Origin: Candidatus Leptofilum proximum
GTDB lineage: Bacteria; Chloroflexota; Anaerolineae; Promineifilales; Promineifilaceae
Assembly: GCA_016710325.1 (NCBI GenBank)
Contig: JADJXK010000002.1
Span: forward strand, 1,488,001-1,552,000
Direction: 5' to 3'
Length of the DNA: 64,000 nt
Positions 8,462 through 17,491 of the stretch are shown here, piece after piece (positions within the stretch are counted from its first letter, which is position 1; each line of letters starts with the position of its first letter). The notes below the pieces were generated by a model that was not told the origin of the DNA, did not search any database, and was given only the letters and a program-made list of their open reading frames with translations. The position numbers and the translations under genes are program-made.

Positions 8462-9028
8462 CTAGCCCTGCACCCGACGGCTAGATACGGCCGTTTGCGT
8501 CGGTCGTGGTGCGGTGTAGGTTGTTGGTTGGGGGTAGGATTGCTGTTGGGGGCGATACTCTGGTTCGGGCGCCGAGCTGCGCAGGAAACGAGCCGCCAAC
8601 AGACCCAGGGTAAAGGCCCCACCAATGAATATTTCAGGCTGGCGTCGCGCAAAATCTTCAGCATCATGGATCAGTGCGTCCAAATCTCGCTCCTGTAGAT
8701 AGCTAGAAGCGCGATCGATCTGGCTGGCAATCTTGTTGCTGTAAGTCGCAATGGCGCGCTGATCTTGCTGGCGCAGCTGCTGGCTCGTCTGGCGCAGCGA
8801 ATCGGCTAGCCCTCCAAGCTGGCGAGCCGCTTCGTCTTTCTGGCTGGCCAGCATAGACTTCGCTTCTTCACCTGCCTGTCCTGCGGCCGATTTGGCCTCG
8901 TTGATCAGCTGGCTGCTTTTTTGCTTAACTTCTTCACGTACGGGGCCAGCTTTTTCCTTGGCGGCGGTAACGGCTTTATCAATGTTGCTTTCACTTTTAT
9001 CTTCTACTCTTCGCGTTTGTTCGTTCAC
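8462..9028 (-). CDS. ElaB/YqjD-like helical protein with C-terminal membrane anchor
   Basis: A 188-residue protein. Long charged Ala/Glu/Lys/Gln-rich helices (about 1-125) are followed by the anchor RRQPEIFIGGAFTLGLLAARFL (about 130-151) and a Pro/Gln-rich tail ending in TQTAVSSRRVQG. The organisation resembles ElaB/YqjD proteins, which bind the membrane and ribosomes in stationary phase. The start is a GTG 11 nt after AAGGAG. It heads the operon with YqjE-like, DUF3618 and YihY genes. The family call rests on architecture rather than a diagnostic motif. Confidence 0.75.
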   Translation of the reverse strand: MNEQTRRVEDKSESNIDKAVTAAKEKAGPVREEVKQKSSQLINEAKSAAGQAGEEAKSMLASQKDEAARQLGGLADSLRQTSQQLRQQDQRAIATYSNKIASQIDRASSYLQERDLDALIHDAEDFARRQPEIFIGGAFTLGLLAARFLRSSAPEPEYRPQQQSYPQPTTYTAPRPTQTAVSSRRVQG

Positions 9029-9143
9029 CGGTAATCATTCTCCTTTAAAAAAATGTGATAGTTTCCTCATCATTGATTGTAGGGAGAATGAGGGAAAAAT
9101 GAATGTATCAATTAATAGAAGGAAGGTACAAAAAGGGTATAGG

Positions 9144-9992
9144 TTAGGCGGCGGTAGCAGCGGTTTTGGCGGACACGGCCGTTCGCCCTAACACCTCTAC
9201 TGCCCGATCAGGGAAATTGGTGATGAGGCCATCCACACCCATGTCTACGTACCGGCTCATCTCTGCCGCGTCGTTGACGGTCCAGAGGTGCACTGCCATG
9301 CCGTGCTCGTGCGCCGCCTGCACAAAACGGGGGGAAGCCATCTCGAAGGTGAAGCCAAACTTTTTTTCTTGCGGTGGAATTTGCATGGCATGGCCGCCCT
9401 TGGCAAAGAACCGCTCCATGCGGACCAGATGCCAGGCGTACAGCTCCTTAATTTCTGACCGGGTGGCCAGGCTGACCACGTCGGGGCACACCTGCCGAAA
9501 CTGCCCCACCGTCTCGTTGGAAAATGAACCTACGCACAGGCGATCGACGGCGTTGTGCCGCTTGATGAGATCGCAAAACAGGGTGACCATCCACGGCTCG
9601 TGCTGCTTGATGTCTACATTGAGCCACAGGTCGGTGAAGCGGACCAGCACCTCTTCCAGGGTGGGAATGGTGAGCCCTTTGCCGCGGAAGGGGAAGGTAC
9701 GGCCGTTATCCAGCGTAAAGCGGTAACCGGCATCCAGCTTCTTCAATTCCGCCAGGGAATAGGATTGGATACGGCCGTTGCCGTTGGTCGTGCGCGAGAC
9801 GCGGTCATCGTGGGAGATCACCAGCACGTCGTCGCGCGTGGCGTAAATGTCCATCTCCAGCCCATCGATGGGCAGCGCGGCGGCTTCCGCAAAGGCAAGC
9901 ATGGTATTTTCCGGGAAACGGCCGCTAAAGCCGCGATGAGCCAGCAGCACCACCCCACCCTGATGAGCAAAAGGCTGTGAAGGTAAACGCAT
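9144..9992 (-). CDS. Glycerophosphodiester phosphodiesterase
   Basis: Hydrolyses glycerophosphodiesters to glycerol-3-phosphate and an alcohol. The TIM-barrel GDPD motifs are present: AHRGFSGRFPENT (residues 18-30, catalytic His19, Arg20, metal Glu), LEMDIYATRDD and ISHDDRVSRTT (second catalytic His). Length (282 aa) is typical of the short cytoplasmic class and there is no signal peptide. The ATG at 9992 is preferred because AGGAAG lies 8 nt upstream; a GTG three codons earlier would leave no spacing. It lies downstream of the SDR gene but separated by a hairpin repeat. Confidence 0.93.
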   Translation of the reverse strand: MRLPSQPFAHQGGVVLLAHRGFSGRFPENTMLAFAEAAALPIDGLEMDIYATRDDVLVISHDDRVSRTTNGNGRIQSYSLAELKKLDAGYRFTLDNGRTFPFRGKGLTIPTLEEVLVRFTDLWLNVDIKQHEPWMVTLFCDLIKRHNAVDRLCVGSFSNETVGQFRQVCPDVVSLATRSEIKELYAWHLVRMERFFAKGGHAMQIPPQEKKFGFTFEMASPRFVQAAHEHGMAVHLWTVNDAAEMSRYVDMGVDGLITNFPDRAVEVLGRTAVSAKTAATAA

Positions 9993-10019
9993 GGAACACA
10001 CTTCCTAAAAAAATAAGTC

Positions 10020-10106
10020 TCTTTGGGATTCCGTGGGGTCTGGCGTGAAGCGTGAAACGTGATGTCTCTATGGTCACGTTTCACGCTTCACGTTTCACTC
10101 ATCACC
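10020..10106. repeat. Composite intergenic repeat with 18-bp perfect hairpin arms
   Basis: A unit starts with the arm TCTTTGGGATTCCGTGGGGT and holds a core hairpin. The left stem is 10045-10062 (GTGAAGCGTGAAACGTGA) and the right stem 10074-10091 is its exact reverse complement, with an 11-nt loop. Its right edge enters the 3' end of the SDR gene. The outer arm recurs at 23096, 56426 and 61479 with different cores, so the element is modular. Confidence 0.8.
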
Positions 10107-11099
10107 CATTCTGGCCCACAAAGCCGCGGCCACTCCCACCAAGGCCAGGCCCGGCAAGATCGCCAGGTTTAGCCGCTTGTTGAGCTGCAAAAACCAGCTA
10201 GAGTTGTGCGCCCGGGCGTCAAAATCGCCGTGCGCGCCGAAGTCACCGGCGACGGGCTGCCACAGGTTGTGCGGCCGTTCCGGGTCGCGCGGTTCGTCAG
10301 TCTGCTGCGAGTCGTACCCCGTGCGCGCCAGGTACCAGTCGCCGATGCCGGGGAAAAATTTGTTGCCCCAGATAAACATGCTGTTGTTGAAGGTGACTGA
10401 GACCTCGCGCCGCCGCTGGTGGGCGGCCCACACGATGGCATCAGCCGCCACCTCTGGCTGGAACAGCGGCGGCACCGGCTGGGCCTTGTTGGGCAGACGG
10501 CTCTTCACCCAGCCAAACTGTGGCGTATTCAGCGCAGGCATCTGCACCATCGTGATGTGCACGTCGCTGTGGTCGTGCATCAGCTCGGCCCGCACCGATT
10601 CGGTGAAACCCTGGATGGCATGTTTGGCGCCGCAGTAAGCCGACTGAAGCGGAATGCCGCGGTAAGCCAGAGTAGAACCAACCTGCACAATTGTGCCCTG
10701 GTTGCGCGGCAGCATGGAGCGCAAGGCGGCCATCGTGCCATAGACAAAACCCAGGTAGCACACTTCCGTCACCCGGCGAAACTCCTCGGCGTTCATCTTT
10801 TTAAACGGGGAAAACACAGAGGTCATGGCGTTGTTAACCCAGATATCGACCGGGCCTAATTCCCGCTCAATCTGCTCGGCGGCGGCATCCACCTGGGCGG
10901 CGTCGGCCACGTCGGTGGGCACGGCCACGGCGCGGCCGCCAGCGGCCTCCACTTCGGCCCTGGTAGCGGCCAGCGCTTCTTCGCCGCGCGCCAGCAGGCC
11001 GAGATGAGCGCCCTGGCGGGCAAAGGCACGCACCGTAGCGCGGCCTACCCCGGCCGTGGCGCCAGTTACCACAACAATTTCTGGTTTTTTTGTGCTCAT
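10095..11099 (-). CDS. Short-chain dehydrogenase/reductase with C-terminal membrane segment
   Basis: An NAD(P)-dependent oxidoreductase of the classical SDR fold. The cofactor motif is TGATAGVG (12-19), the structural motif VNNA lies near 88-91, and the active site is Ser (VGSTLAYRG) with YCGAKHA (Tyr-X3-Lys) near 155-161. The protein is longer than usual (334 aa). A C-terminal extension of about 90 residues ends in a hydrophobic helix (LAILPGLALVGVAAALWA), suggesting membrane association. AGGAGC precedes the ATG. It lies 22 nt downstream of the GH39 gene and is probably co-transcribed. The substrate is unknown. Confidence 0.92.
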   Translation of the reverse strand: MSTKKPEIVVVTGATAGVGRATVRAFARQGAHLGLLARGEEALAATRAEVEAAGGRAVAVPTDVADAAQVDAAAEQIERELGPVDIWVNNAMTSVFSPFKKMNAEEFRRVTEVCYLGFVYGTMAALRSMLPRNQGTIVQVGSTLAYRGIPLQSAYCGAKHAIQGFTESVRAELMHDHSDVHITMVQMPALNTPQFGWVKSRLPNKAQPVPPLFQPEVAADAIVWAAHQRRREVSVTFNNSMFIWGNKFFPGIGDWYLARTGYDSQQTDEPRDPERPHNLWQPVAGDFGAHGDFDARAHNSSWFLQLNKRLNLAILPGLALVGVAAALWARMGDE

Positions 11100-11121
11100 G
11101 TTTTGCTCCTACAGTTGATTT

Positions 11122-12579
11122 TTAGCGAAAGTCCAGGGCGTTGTATTGGGGCAGGAGGACAGTTACGGCCGTAACCCCCTGGGGCGGAATCGTGAACTCC
11201 ATCGTCAGGGTATTCTCATCGTGTTGGGTCGCCACCGGTTCCCAGTACACCTGCGACAGCGCCTCCAGGTCGGCCACCTGCCCTTCGCTCAGGTACATCG
11301 GGCTGCCCAGCGCTTCCCAGGCGCGGCGCGGGTTGGCGTGATCCTCATCAATGCGCGCCAGCTTCACCGTGGCCGGGGTCTTGATGTTGTGCAGGCACAG
11401 CCGCACGGTTTCCGTTTTGACGGGGTGGCGCGGCAGGGCGTGATTGGTGAGAAGAAAGTCGATACGGCCGTTCTTGCGCACCGCCCAGGCGTCCACCGTA
11501 TCGTGCCTGCCAGACAGTTGCAGCTGTTCCTCACCCAGGCGGTTAAGCAGCTGGTAAGCCCGGTACACCGGCTTGGGAATGCCGTACAAATTCATCAGCC
11601 CAAACCCGCCGTGATACGGCTGGGAGGGCATGTAGTTTTCCTCAAAAATGTCGCTAAAGGTCCAAAAACTGTAGCCATCGACAATGCCCTGCGCCTCCAT
11701 GATGGTTTTGAGGGCAAAAGCGGCCGTATACGGCAGGTCGTGGCGGGCGTCGCGCGGGTTGGAAGAGCTGTTCCACTCGGTGTAGTAGAGCGGCTTGCCC
11801 CGGGCATCCCGTTTGGCTCCTTCCGCTTCACGCCGCAAAATGCTGCGCTCACTTTTGGCCAGCTGCGTTTCGGTGTCGTCACCGGGGTCGCCAAAGGCAT
11901 CGGTGGGGTAGTGGTGCGTGGTGACAAAGTCAACTGGCAGATTGTTTTTTTCGCAAAAGTCCAGGAATTCGGGAATCCATTCGTTCTGTGCTGAGGAAGG
12001 ACCTCCCACGCGCAGACCATCATCAATTTCCTTGATGGTTTCAACTGTGGCCCGATACAGCTCAAAATAATCTTTTTGGCTGCCCGACCAGAAGGCGTCC
12101 AGGTTTGGCTCGTTCCACACCTCGAAATACCACTGGCGCACCTCTTCTACGCCGTAGCGCGCCACGCAGTGGCTCACCAGCTTGTGAATCAGGGTGCACC
12201 ACAGCTTCATATCTTTGGGCGGGCTGACGTGGTTGACGTAGTTAAACACGGTCTGGTGGCCCGAGGCCAGCGACTCCGGCATAAAACTGAGCTCAACAAA
12301 CGGCCGTACCGCCACCGACAACAAAAAATCATAAATACGATCCACGTTGAAGAAGGAGTAACGGTATTCATCTTCGTGGATAAAAACAGCTTGCATGGTG
12401 CCAGACAGCAGCCCATGAAAGCGCACGTGGGCAAAGCCGCACTCCTGGCTGCAGCGCTTTAGCTGCGCCTGCCAGTCGGCGCGCAAGGCCAGCGGCGCAT
12501 GGCCGCTGCCAACCGTGTGCTTCCAGAAGTGGGAAAATGCCACGCCTTCTCGGGCGAGGTCACAAGAAAATTCAATCAT
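11122..12579 (-). CDS. GH39-family glycoside hydrolase (beta-xylosidase-like)
   Basis: A retaining glycosidase of clan GH-A, related to beta-xylosidase and alpha-L-iduronidase. The acid/base is Glu157 in EVWNEPN and the nucleophile is Glu268 in YYTEWNSS, at the expected spacing for the family. The N-terminal barrel is followed by a beta-rich C-terminal domain from about residue 390. There is no signal peptide, so it acts inside the cell on oligosaccharides. The ATG at 12579 opens just before the conserved barrel. The 40 residues readable upstream are Arg/Cys-rich and unlike the family. No strong ribosome binding site is seen. It forms a unit with the SDR gene. Confidence 0.9.
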   Translation of the reverse strand: MIEFSCDLAREGVAFSHFWKHTVGSGHAPLALRADWQAQLKRCSQECGFAHVRFHGLLSGTMQAVFIHEDEYRYSFFNVDRIYDFLLSVAVRPFVELSFMPESLASGHQTVFNYVNHVSPPKDMKLWCTLIHKLVSHCVARYGVEEVRQWYFEVWNEPNLDAFWSGSQKDYFELYRATVETIKEIDDGLRVGGPSSAQNEWIPEFLDFCEKNNLPVDFVTTHHYPTDAFGDPGDDTETQLAKSERSILRREAEGAKRDARGKPLYYTEWNSSSNPRDARHDLPYTAAFALKTIMEAQGIVDGYSFWTFSDIFEENYMPSQPYHGGFGLMNLYGIPKPVYRAYQLLNRLGEEQLQLSGRHDTVDAWAVRKNGRIDFLLTNHALPRHPVKTETVRLCLHNIKTPATVKLARIDEDHANPRRAWEALGSPMYLSEGQVADLEALSQVYWEPVATQHDENTLTMEFTIPPQGVTAVTVLLPQYNALDFR

Positions 12580-12818
12580 GGGTTTATCCAGAGGTGAAGG
12601 CTGTTGGCAGGCTGTTGTTCTACAATGTCTCTCTCTGCATCTGCCCGGGCGGGCGTGCCGAGGGGTGAACCTCTGCGGCGAAACAAAAGCCTCCATCATA
12701 ATTTTTACGTCACACTACCCTTAAAATTTATCGACGAACCAGGCGGCGGGCGATGGGTATAGGTACATACAGGCGGCACATAACCGGTACATTCTTGTTA
12801 CTCGCCCGAACTTTTTGC

Positions 12819-14219
12819 TCAGCTCCGCTTTGTGATAATCGTGGGGGCAATGGTGTATGCGTAAATTGCCTTTTCGATGCACTCGCCGTAAGCCTTGTGT
12901 CCCTTGCGATTGGGATGCATGGTTCCGGCAAAATCGCCCTGTATTTTGCATGATTCTTCGGCGGAGATGAAGTAGGGATCAGGAGAACAACGGCCGTGTC
13001 CGGCAAAGGCATCGGTAATCCCACCCACCATGATCCAGCCGTGCCGCTGCGCCGCCTTACGCAGCGCGTGGTTCAACTTTTCTCCCGAATCCTTGATCAC
13101 CTGGGCGTCACGGCCGTCGATGTCCATGTCTGGCGCATCAAAAATACCGCAGCCAGAGGAGACAACGATGTCGCCTTCGTCATTAATCGTGTCAAAGTGG
13201 GCGATGGGGTATTCCATCAAGTACACCTGTTTGGCGTTGAGGGTATCGACTTCCGGCGCCAACTCATCCAACCGGTCTGGCAGCATGTCCAGGTGCTTTT
13301 TGGCTTCGGACACTTCCTGCTTACGGTTGAGCTCATCGTCGCCCAGCATGCCGCCTACCCCCACCAATGCCAGGTCGTCGCGGAGCAAATCGAGCAGGCG
13401 ATCGGGGAATTCAATGTCGTTGCCGCCAATAGAAATAAGCAGAGCATCTATCGGCCGGTCGCCGACGGTGCGTCTGGCCTCTTCAACCTGGCCCATGTCG
13501 GTCCAGTCGTCTTTGGGCCGCGGCCCCAGCAGCCCTTCGTACACCGTCGCCCCAGAACGGGCAAAGTTGAGGAAGGTCACCACCACACCCAGCGCCAGCG
13601 TTTCCAAATCGGCCGCCGCCTGCGACGGGCCAGACTGGTAGGAACGGTGGACACGTTCTTCCTGCCACTGCGGTTCGCGCTTCATCGGCACATTCAAGTG
13701 GACTTTTTCCACCAAAAACTTGGTGAAGGTGGCCAGGTTGCAGGCCAGCGGCCCCACAACCGGGCTGGGTTGGCCCGGCACATCGGGTTTGCCCTCGCCG
13801 CAAAAGTAGGAGTCGCCAATGGCCACAACCAGGAAGTCGTACAGGTGAAATTCTCGTCGCGCGGTGAGGGAACGGCCGTCATCCAACTCAATGTCCAGCT
13901 CGATCACATATTGTCCTTCAGCCGGAACTTCCACCTGTTCATTTTCAATACCAGACACCTTCTTGTTGTAGGCCACCTGGTATTCAAACTCGCCGTCCGG
14001 CTGCACCACCCGCCAGCGATAGGCGATGATACTTTCCGTCAGCGGCATGGCGCCCACTTCCAGGTGCAGCCACCAGCGCGTGGGATGGATGTAATTTTTT
14101 TTGTAGCGGTGAGCCAGCGGATCGTAAGCGTTTGCGGGGTGGGGATGGCGCGAAGCGGTAGACACACTAAATTCAATTCTTTCTTTTAACTGCTCTCTTT
14201 TTCTTAATTCCTCAGACAT
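12819..14219 (-). CDS. SGNH/GDSL-type hydrolase with N-terminal beta domain
   Basis: A 466-residue esterase/lipase-like protein. Residues 1-125 are a beta-rich domain (it includes WRWRVVQPDG- and VELDIELDDG-like strands). The hydrolase begins with AIGDSYFCGEG (catalytic Ser137) and has a GGNDIEF block (Asn near 268) and a terminal block GTMHPNRKGH (catalytic His435). The usual Asp three residues before that His is replaced in GTMH, so the acid may come from elsewhere. There is no signal peptide. It ends about 240 nt before the GH39 gene; that gap holds nothing I recognise. Substrate unknown; an acetyl esterase role on sugars would fit the GH39 neighbour. Confidence 0.85.
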   Translation of the reverse strand: MSEELRKREQLKERIEFSVSTASRHPHPANAYDPLAHRYKKNYIHPTRWWLHLEVGAMPLTESIIAYRWRVVQPDGEFEYQVAYNKKVSGIENEQVEVPAEGQYVIELDIELDDGRSLTARREFHLYDFLVVAIGDSYFCGEGKPDVPGQPSPVVGPLACNLATFTKFLVEKVHLNVPMKREPQWQEERVHRSYQSGPSQAAADLETLALGVVVTFLNFARSGATVYEGLLGPRPKDDWTDMGQVEEARRTVGDRPIDALLISIGGNDIEFPDRLLDLLRDDLALVGVGGMLGDDELNRKQEVSEAKKHLDMLPDRLDELAPEVDTLNAKQVYLMEYPIAHFDTINDEGDIVVSSGCGIFDAPDMDIDGRDAQVIKDSGEKLNHALRKAAQRHGWIMVGGITDAFAGHGRCSPDPYFISAEESCKIQGDFAGTMHPNRKGHKAYGECIEKAIYAYTIAPTIITKRS

Positions 14220-14621
14220 AAAGCCTCTGCTCAGGCGGTTCTCCTTAAAAACAAATGTGGTTCATTCACCCTTTATAGTTTGGAAGACGGCCGTCCATAA
14301 AACCATCTATCGCAGGCACAAAGTCAGATACAAATCGTGCACGAACCTGGGGCTGGGATGCGGGGTTACGGCCGTTCCCTGATACACGTTCTATATCGAT
14401 ATATGCCCCTTTTTATGTACCCGACATATTGAGAAGTTCGGCCGTATCTGGCCAAAATAAATCATTGTCGCATGAATTGTTTTTTAATTTAGGACTTACG
14501 TAGAGGAAGTTTTTTAGCCACGAATTAGCGCGAAACAACATCGTAATTCGTGAAAATTCGCGTCATTCGCGGCCCATTAATTAGTAAACGCGTAAGCCGT
14601 GAATAATAAGGAGTAAAGCCA
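14220..14621. promoter_or_regulatory. Divergent intergenic region with 12-bp palindrome and hairpin repeat
   Basis: This 400-nt gap separates divergent gene blocks, so it must hold promoters for both. It contains two ACGGCCGT copies (14287, 14367) and the AT-rich palindrome TATATCGATATA at 14392-14403. It also holds a word repeat at 14511-14574 built from GCCACGAATTAGCGCG and AATTCGCGTCATTCGCGG; 50698-50772 is its inverted copy. TAAGGAG precedes the ATG at 14622. I could not fix a single promoter. Confidence 0.5.
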
Positions 14622-16376
14622 ATGGCTACTACAGCTGCTGATATCATGGTGGACTGCCTGGAGGATTGGGGCGTCGATACCATTTTTGGTCTGCCCGGCG
14701 ACGGGATTAACGGAATTATGGAGAGCTTGCGTCAGCGTCAGGACAGAATTCGTTTTGTCCAGGTACGCCATGAAGAATCGGCCGCTTTTATGGCCTGTGC
14801 CTACGCCAAGTACACCGGCAAGCTCGGCGTTTGCCTGGCCACCTCCGGGCCGGGTGGCGTGCATCTACTCAATGGATTGTACGACGCCAAGATGGATGGC
14901 CAGCCCGTTCTGGCCATCACCGGCCACCACTTTCATGATCTGATCGACACCAACGCCCAGCAAGATATTAACCTGGACTACGTTTTTATGGACGCGGCCG
15001 AATATTCCACCCGCGTCATGGGTCCGGCCCACGTGCGCAACGTCACCGACCAGGCGTGCCGCACTGCTTTAAGCAGACGCGGTGTAGCCCACATCAATTT
15101 CCCGGTCGATACACAGTCGCTGGAGGTCGATACGGCCGCACGCTCCGACCGCAATATAGCCGACCACACCTCAGACGTATATGCCCGCAAAGCAGCCATG
15201 GCCGCCGAAAGTGATCTGCGGCGGGCCGCCGAGGTTCTCAACGCAGGCAAAAAGATTGTCATCCTGGCCGGGCGCGGCGCCCTGGGCGCCAGCGAAGAGC
15301 TGGAAACCCTGGCCGAAACGCTGGGTGCACCGATCGTTAAGGCGCTGCTGGGCAAAGCGGCCGTACCCGACCACAGCCCGTTTACCACCGGCGGCATCGG
15401 CCTGCTGGGCACCGGCCCGTCTGAAGAAGCCATCGAAAACTGCGACACGCTCTTCATGATCGGCACCTCGTTCCCCTATATTGAATATTTGCCGAAGCCG
15501 GGCCAGGCGCGCGGCGTGCAGATCGACATCGACGCGGCCAGAATTGGCCTGCGTTATCCCGTGGAGGTGGGGCTGGTGGGCGACAGCAAGCGCACCCTGA
15601 AGGCGCTGCTGCCCCTGCTGGAGCGTAAGGACAACCACGACTTTTTGCACAAAGCCCAAAAAGGCATGAAGGATTGGTGGAAGTTGATGGAAACCCGCGG
15701 CACACGTCCCGACAAGCCGATGAAACCCCAGGTAGTGTCCTGGGAGCTGGGCAAACGGCTGCGCGATGACGCCATTGTCTCCTGTGACAGCGGCACCATT
15801 ACCACCTGGTACGCCCGCCAAATCCCGGCCAGACCGGGGCAGATGTATTCGCTCTCGGGCACACTGGCCACGATGGCCTGCGGCCTGCCGTACACCATCG
15901 CCGCCCAAATTGCCTACCCGGAACGGCAGTGTGTGGGTTTTGTGGGGGACGGCGGTTTCTCGATGCTGATGGGAGAATTTGTAACGGCCGTAAAATACAA
16001 CCTCCCCATCAAAATCATCGTCATCAAAAACAATGTCCTCGGGCAGATCAAGTGGGAACAGATGGTTTTCCTGGGCAACCCGGAATACGGCGTCGAGCTG
16101 GCACCTATCGACTTTGCCGCCTTTGCCCGCGCCTGCGGTGGCCACGGCTTCACCATTGAAGACCCGGCCGAGTGTGGCCATATTCTGGACCAGGCCCTGG
16201 CCATCAACGGCCCGGTGGTCATCGAAGCCGTGGTAGATCCGCTGGAACCGCCAATGCCCGGCAAGGTGAAAATGGACCAGGCGCTTAAATTTGCCGAATC
16301 GCTGGCCCGCGGTGAGCCAGACCGCATGCAGATCCTCAAAACAGTGGCTGAAGATCGTATTCGCGAGATGATTTAA
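14622..16376 (+). CDS. Thiamine-diphosphate enzyme, pyruvate oxidase/dehydrogenase (PoxB) type
   Basis: A 584-residue ThDP enzyme with the three-domain POX/acetolactate synthase layout. Residues 1-170 hold the Pyr domain with catalytic Glu51 in RHEESAAF. The central FAD/nucleotide domain spans about 190-330. The PP domain contains GDGGFSMLMGEF and a downstream NN for Mg-ThDP. MFLGNPEYGVELAPIDFA near 480-497 is a hallmark of PoxB-type proteins. Likely reaction: oxidative decarboxylation of pyruvate or a related 2-oxoacid to acetate or acetyl phosphate. A C-terminal tail after residue 540 could be the lipid-binding peptide. The enolase-superfamily gene follows by 5 nt. Confidence 0.88.
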   Translation: MATTAADIMVDCLEDWGVDTIFGLPGDGINGIMESLRQRQDRIRFVQVRHEESAAFMACAYAKYTGKLGVCLATSGPGGVHLLNGLYDAKMDGQPVLAITGHHFHDLIDTNAQQDINLDYVFMDAAEYSTRVMGPAHVRNVTDQACRTALSRRGVAHINFPVDTQSLEVDTAARSDRNIADHTSDVYARKAAMAAESDLRRAAEVLNAGKKIVILAGRGALGASEELETLAETLGAPIVKALLGKAAVPDHSPFTTGGIGLLGTGPSEEAIENCDTLFMIGTSFPYIEYLPKPGQARGVQIDIDAARIGLRYPVEVGLVGDSKRTLKALLPLLERKDNHDFLHKAQKGMKDWWKLMETRGTRPDKPMKPQVVSWELGKRLRDDAIVSCDSGTITTWYARQIPARPGQMYSLSGTLATMACGLPYTIAAQIAYPERQCVGFVGDGGFSMLMGEFVTAVKYNLPIKIIVIKNNVLGQIKWEQMVFLGNPEYGVELAPIDFAAFARACGGHGFTIEDPAECGHILDQALAINGPVVIEAVVDPLEPPMPGKVKMDQALKFAESLARGEPDRMQILKTVAEDRIREMI

Positions 16377-16381
16377 CCATT

Positions 16382-17482
16382 GTGCAGGTGCAGCAGCTAG
16401 ACGTTCAGGTTTTTACGATTCCCACCGACGCGCCCGAAGCCGATGGCACGATGCACTGGGATGCCACCACCATGGTGCTGGTGCAGGCCACGGCCGAAAA
16501 CGGCCAGGTCGGGTTGGGCTACACTTATGCCCACGCCGCGGCCGCGGCCGTCATTCGCCAGACGCTGGCGGCGGTGGTACAGGGGCTCTCTATTTTCCAG
16601 GTGGGCAAGGCCTGGGAACGTATGGTCAACGCCGTGCGCAACCTGGGCCGCCCCGGCGTGGCCTCACACGCCATTTCGGCCGTGGACACAGCCCTGTGGG
16701 ACTTGAAGGCCAGGGTGCTGGAACTGCCCCTGTTCCACCTGCTGAACGCGCACCGGAACAGCGTGCCGCTGTACGGCAGCGGCGGCTTCACCACCTACGA
16801 CGACCAACGCACCCGCCAGCAGCTCAGCGGCTGGGTGAGCCAGGGCATTCCCCGCATCAAGATCAAAATCGGCGAGGAGTGGGGCACCAAAGAGGCAGAA
16901 GACGTACGCCGCGTGGCCCTGGCGCGCGAGGTGATTGGCCCCGACGTGGAGCTGATGATCGACGCCAACGGCGGCTACACACCCAAGCAGGCCATCCGCC
17001 TGGGGCGGCGCTATGCCGAAGAGTTCGGCGTCACCTACTTTGAAGAGCCGGTTTCGTCTGACCACTTGCAGCAGCTGAAGCTGGTGCGTGACAACACCCC
17101 GCTGGCCGTTGCTGCCGGGGAATACGGCTACAGCCCGTGGTACTTCCGCGACATGCTGCGCGCCGGGGCGGTGGATGTGCTGCAGGCCGACGTCACTCGC
17201 TGCCTGGGCGTCACTGGCTGGCTCATGGCCGCCGACCTGGCCTACGGCTTCGACATTCCGCTCTCGGCCCACACGGCGCCAGCGCTGCACCTGCACCTGG
17301 GCTGCGCCGCGCCGCAGCTGGACCATATTGAATATTTCCACGACCACGTACGCATCGAGAAGATGTTTTTTGAAGGCTTTCCTGCGGTGAAAAACGGCCG
17401 TCTCCACCCCGACCCGCTCCGTTTAGGGCTGGGGCTGACGTTGAAAACCCAGGATTCCGCCCCGTACCGAATAGACGCATAG
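16382..17482 (+). CDS. Mandelate racemase-subgroup enolase-superfamily enzyme
   Basis: Abstracts a proton alpha to a carboxylate, as in acid-sugar dehydratases and racemases. The full MR-type catalytic set is visible: the Lys-X-Lys pair Lys160/Lys162 in RIKIKIG, Mg ligands Asp194 (MIDANGGY), Glu221 or Glu222 (YFEEPV) and Glu247 (AAGEYGY), and the His-Asp dyad Asp270 (LQADVTR) and His297 (SAHTAP). The N-terminal lid domain spans 1-125. GTG start, 5 nt after the pox stop, with no strong ribosome binding site, so it depends on coupling. The family cannot be narrowed to one acid sugar. Confidence 0.92.
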   Translation: MQVQQLDVQVFTIPTDAPEADGTMHWDATTMVLVQATAENGQVGLGYTYAHAAAAAVIRQTLAAVVQGLSIFQVGKAWERMVNAVRNLGRPGVASHAISAVDTALWDLKARVLELPLFHLLNAHRNSVPLYGSGGFTTYDDQRTRQQLSGWVSQGIPRIKIKIGEEWGTKEAEDVRRVALAREVIGPDVELMIDANGGYTPKQAIRLGRRYAEEFGVTYFEEPVSSDHLQQLKLVRDNTPLAVAAGEYGYSPWYFRDMLRAGAVDVLQADVTRCLGVTGWLMAADLAYGFDIPLSAHTAPALHLHLGCAAPQLDHIEYFHDHVRIEKMFFEGFPAVKNGRLHPDPLRLGLGLTLKTQDSAPYRIDA

Positions 17483-17491
17483 GATGTAAGC

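Noticed and set aside
12996..14189. Long plus-strand frame opposite the SGNH hydrolase gene
   Set aside because: Antisense shadow; the minus strand has the GDS, GND and His blocks.
14392..14403. TATATCGATATA palindrome as a specific regulator site
   Set aside because: Short AT-rich palindromes arise easily; no second copy or paired regulator gene was found, so it is noted only as part of the intergenic region.
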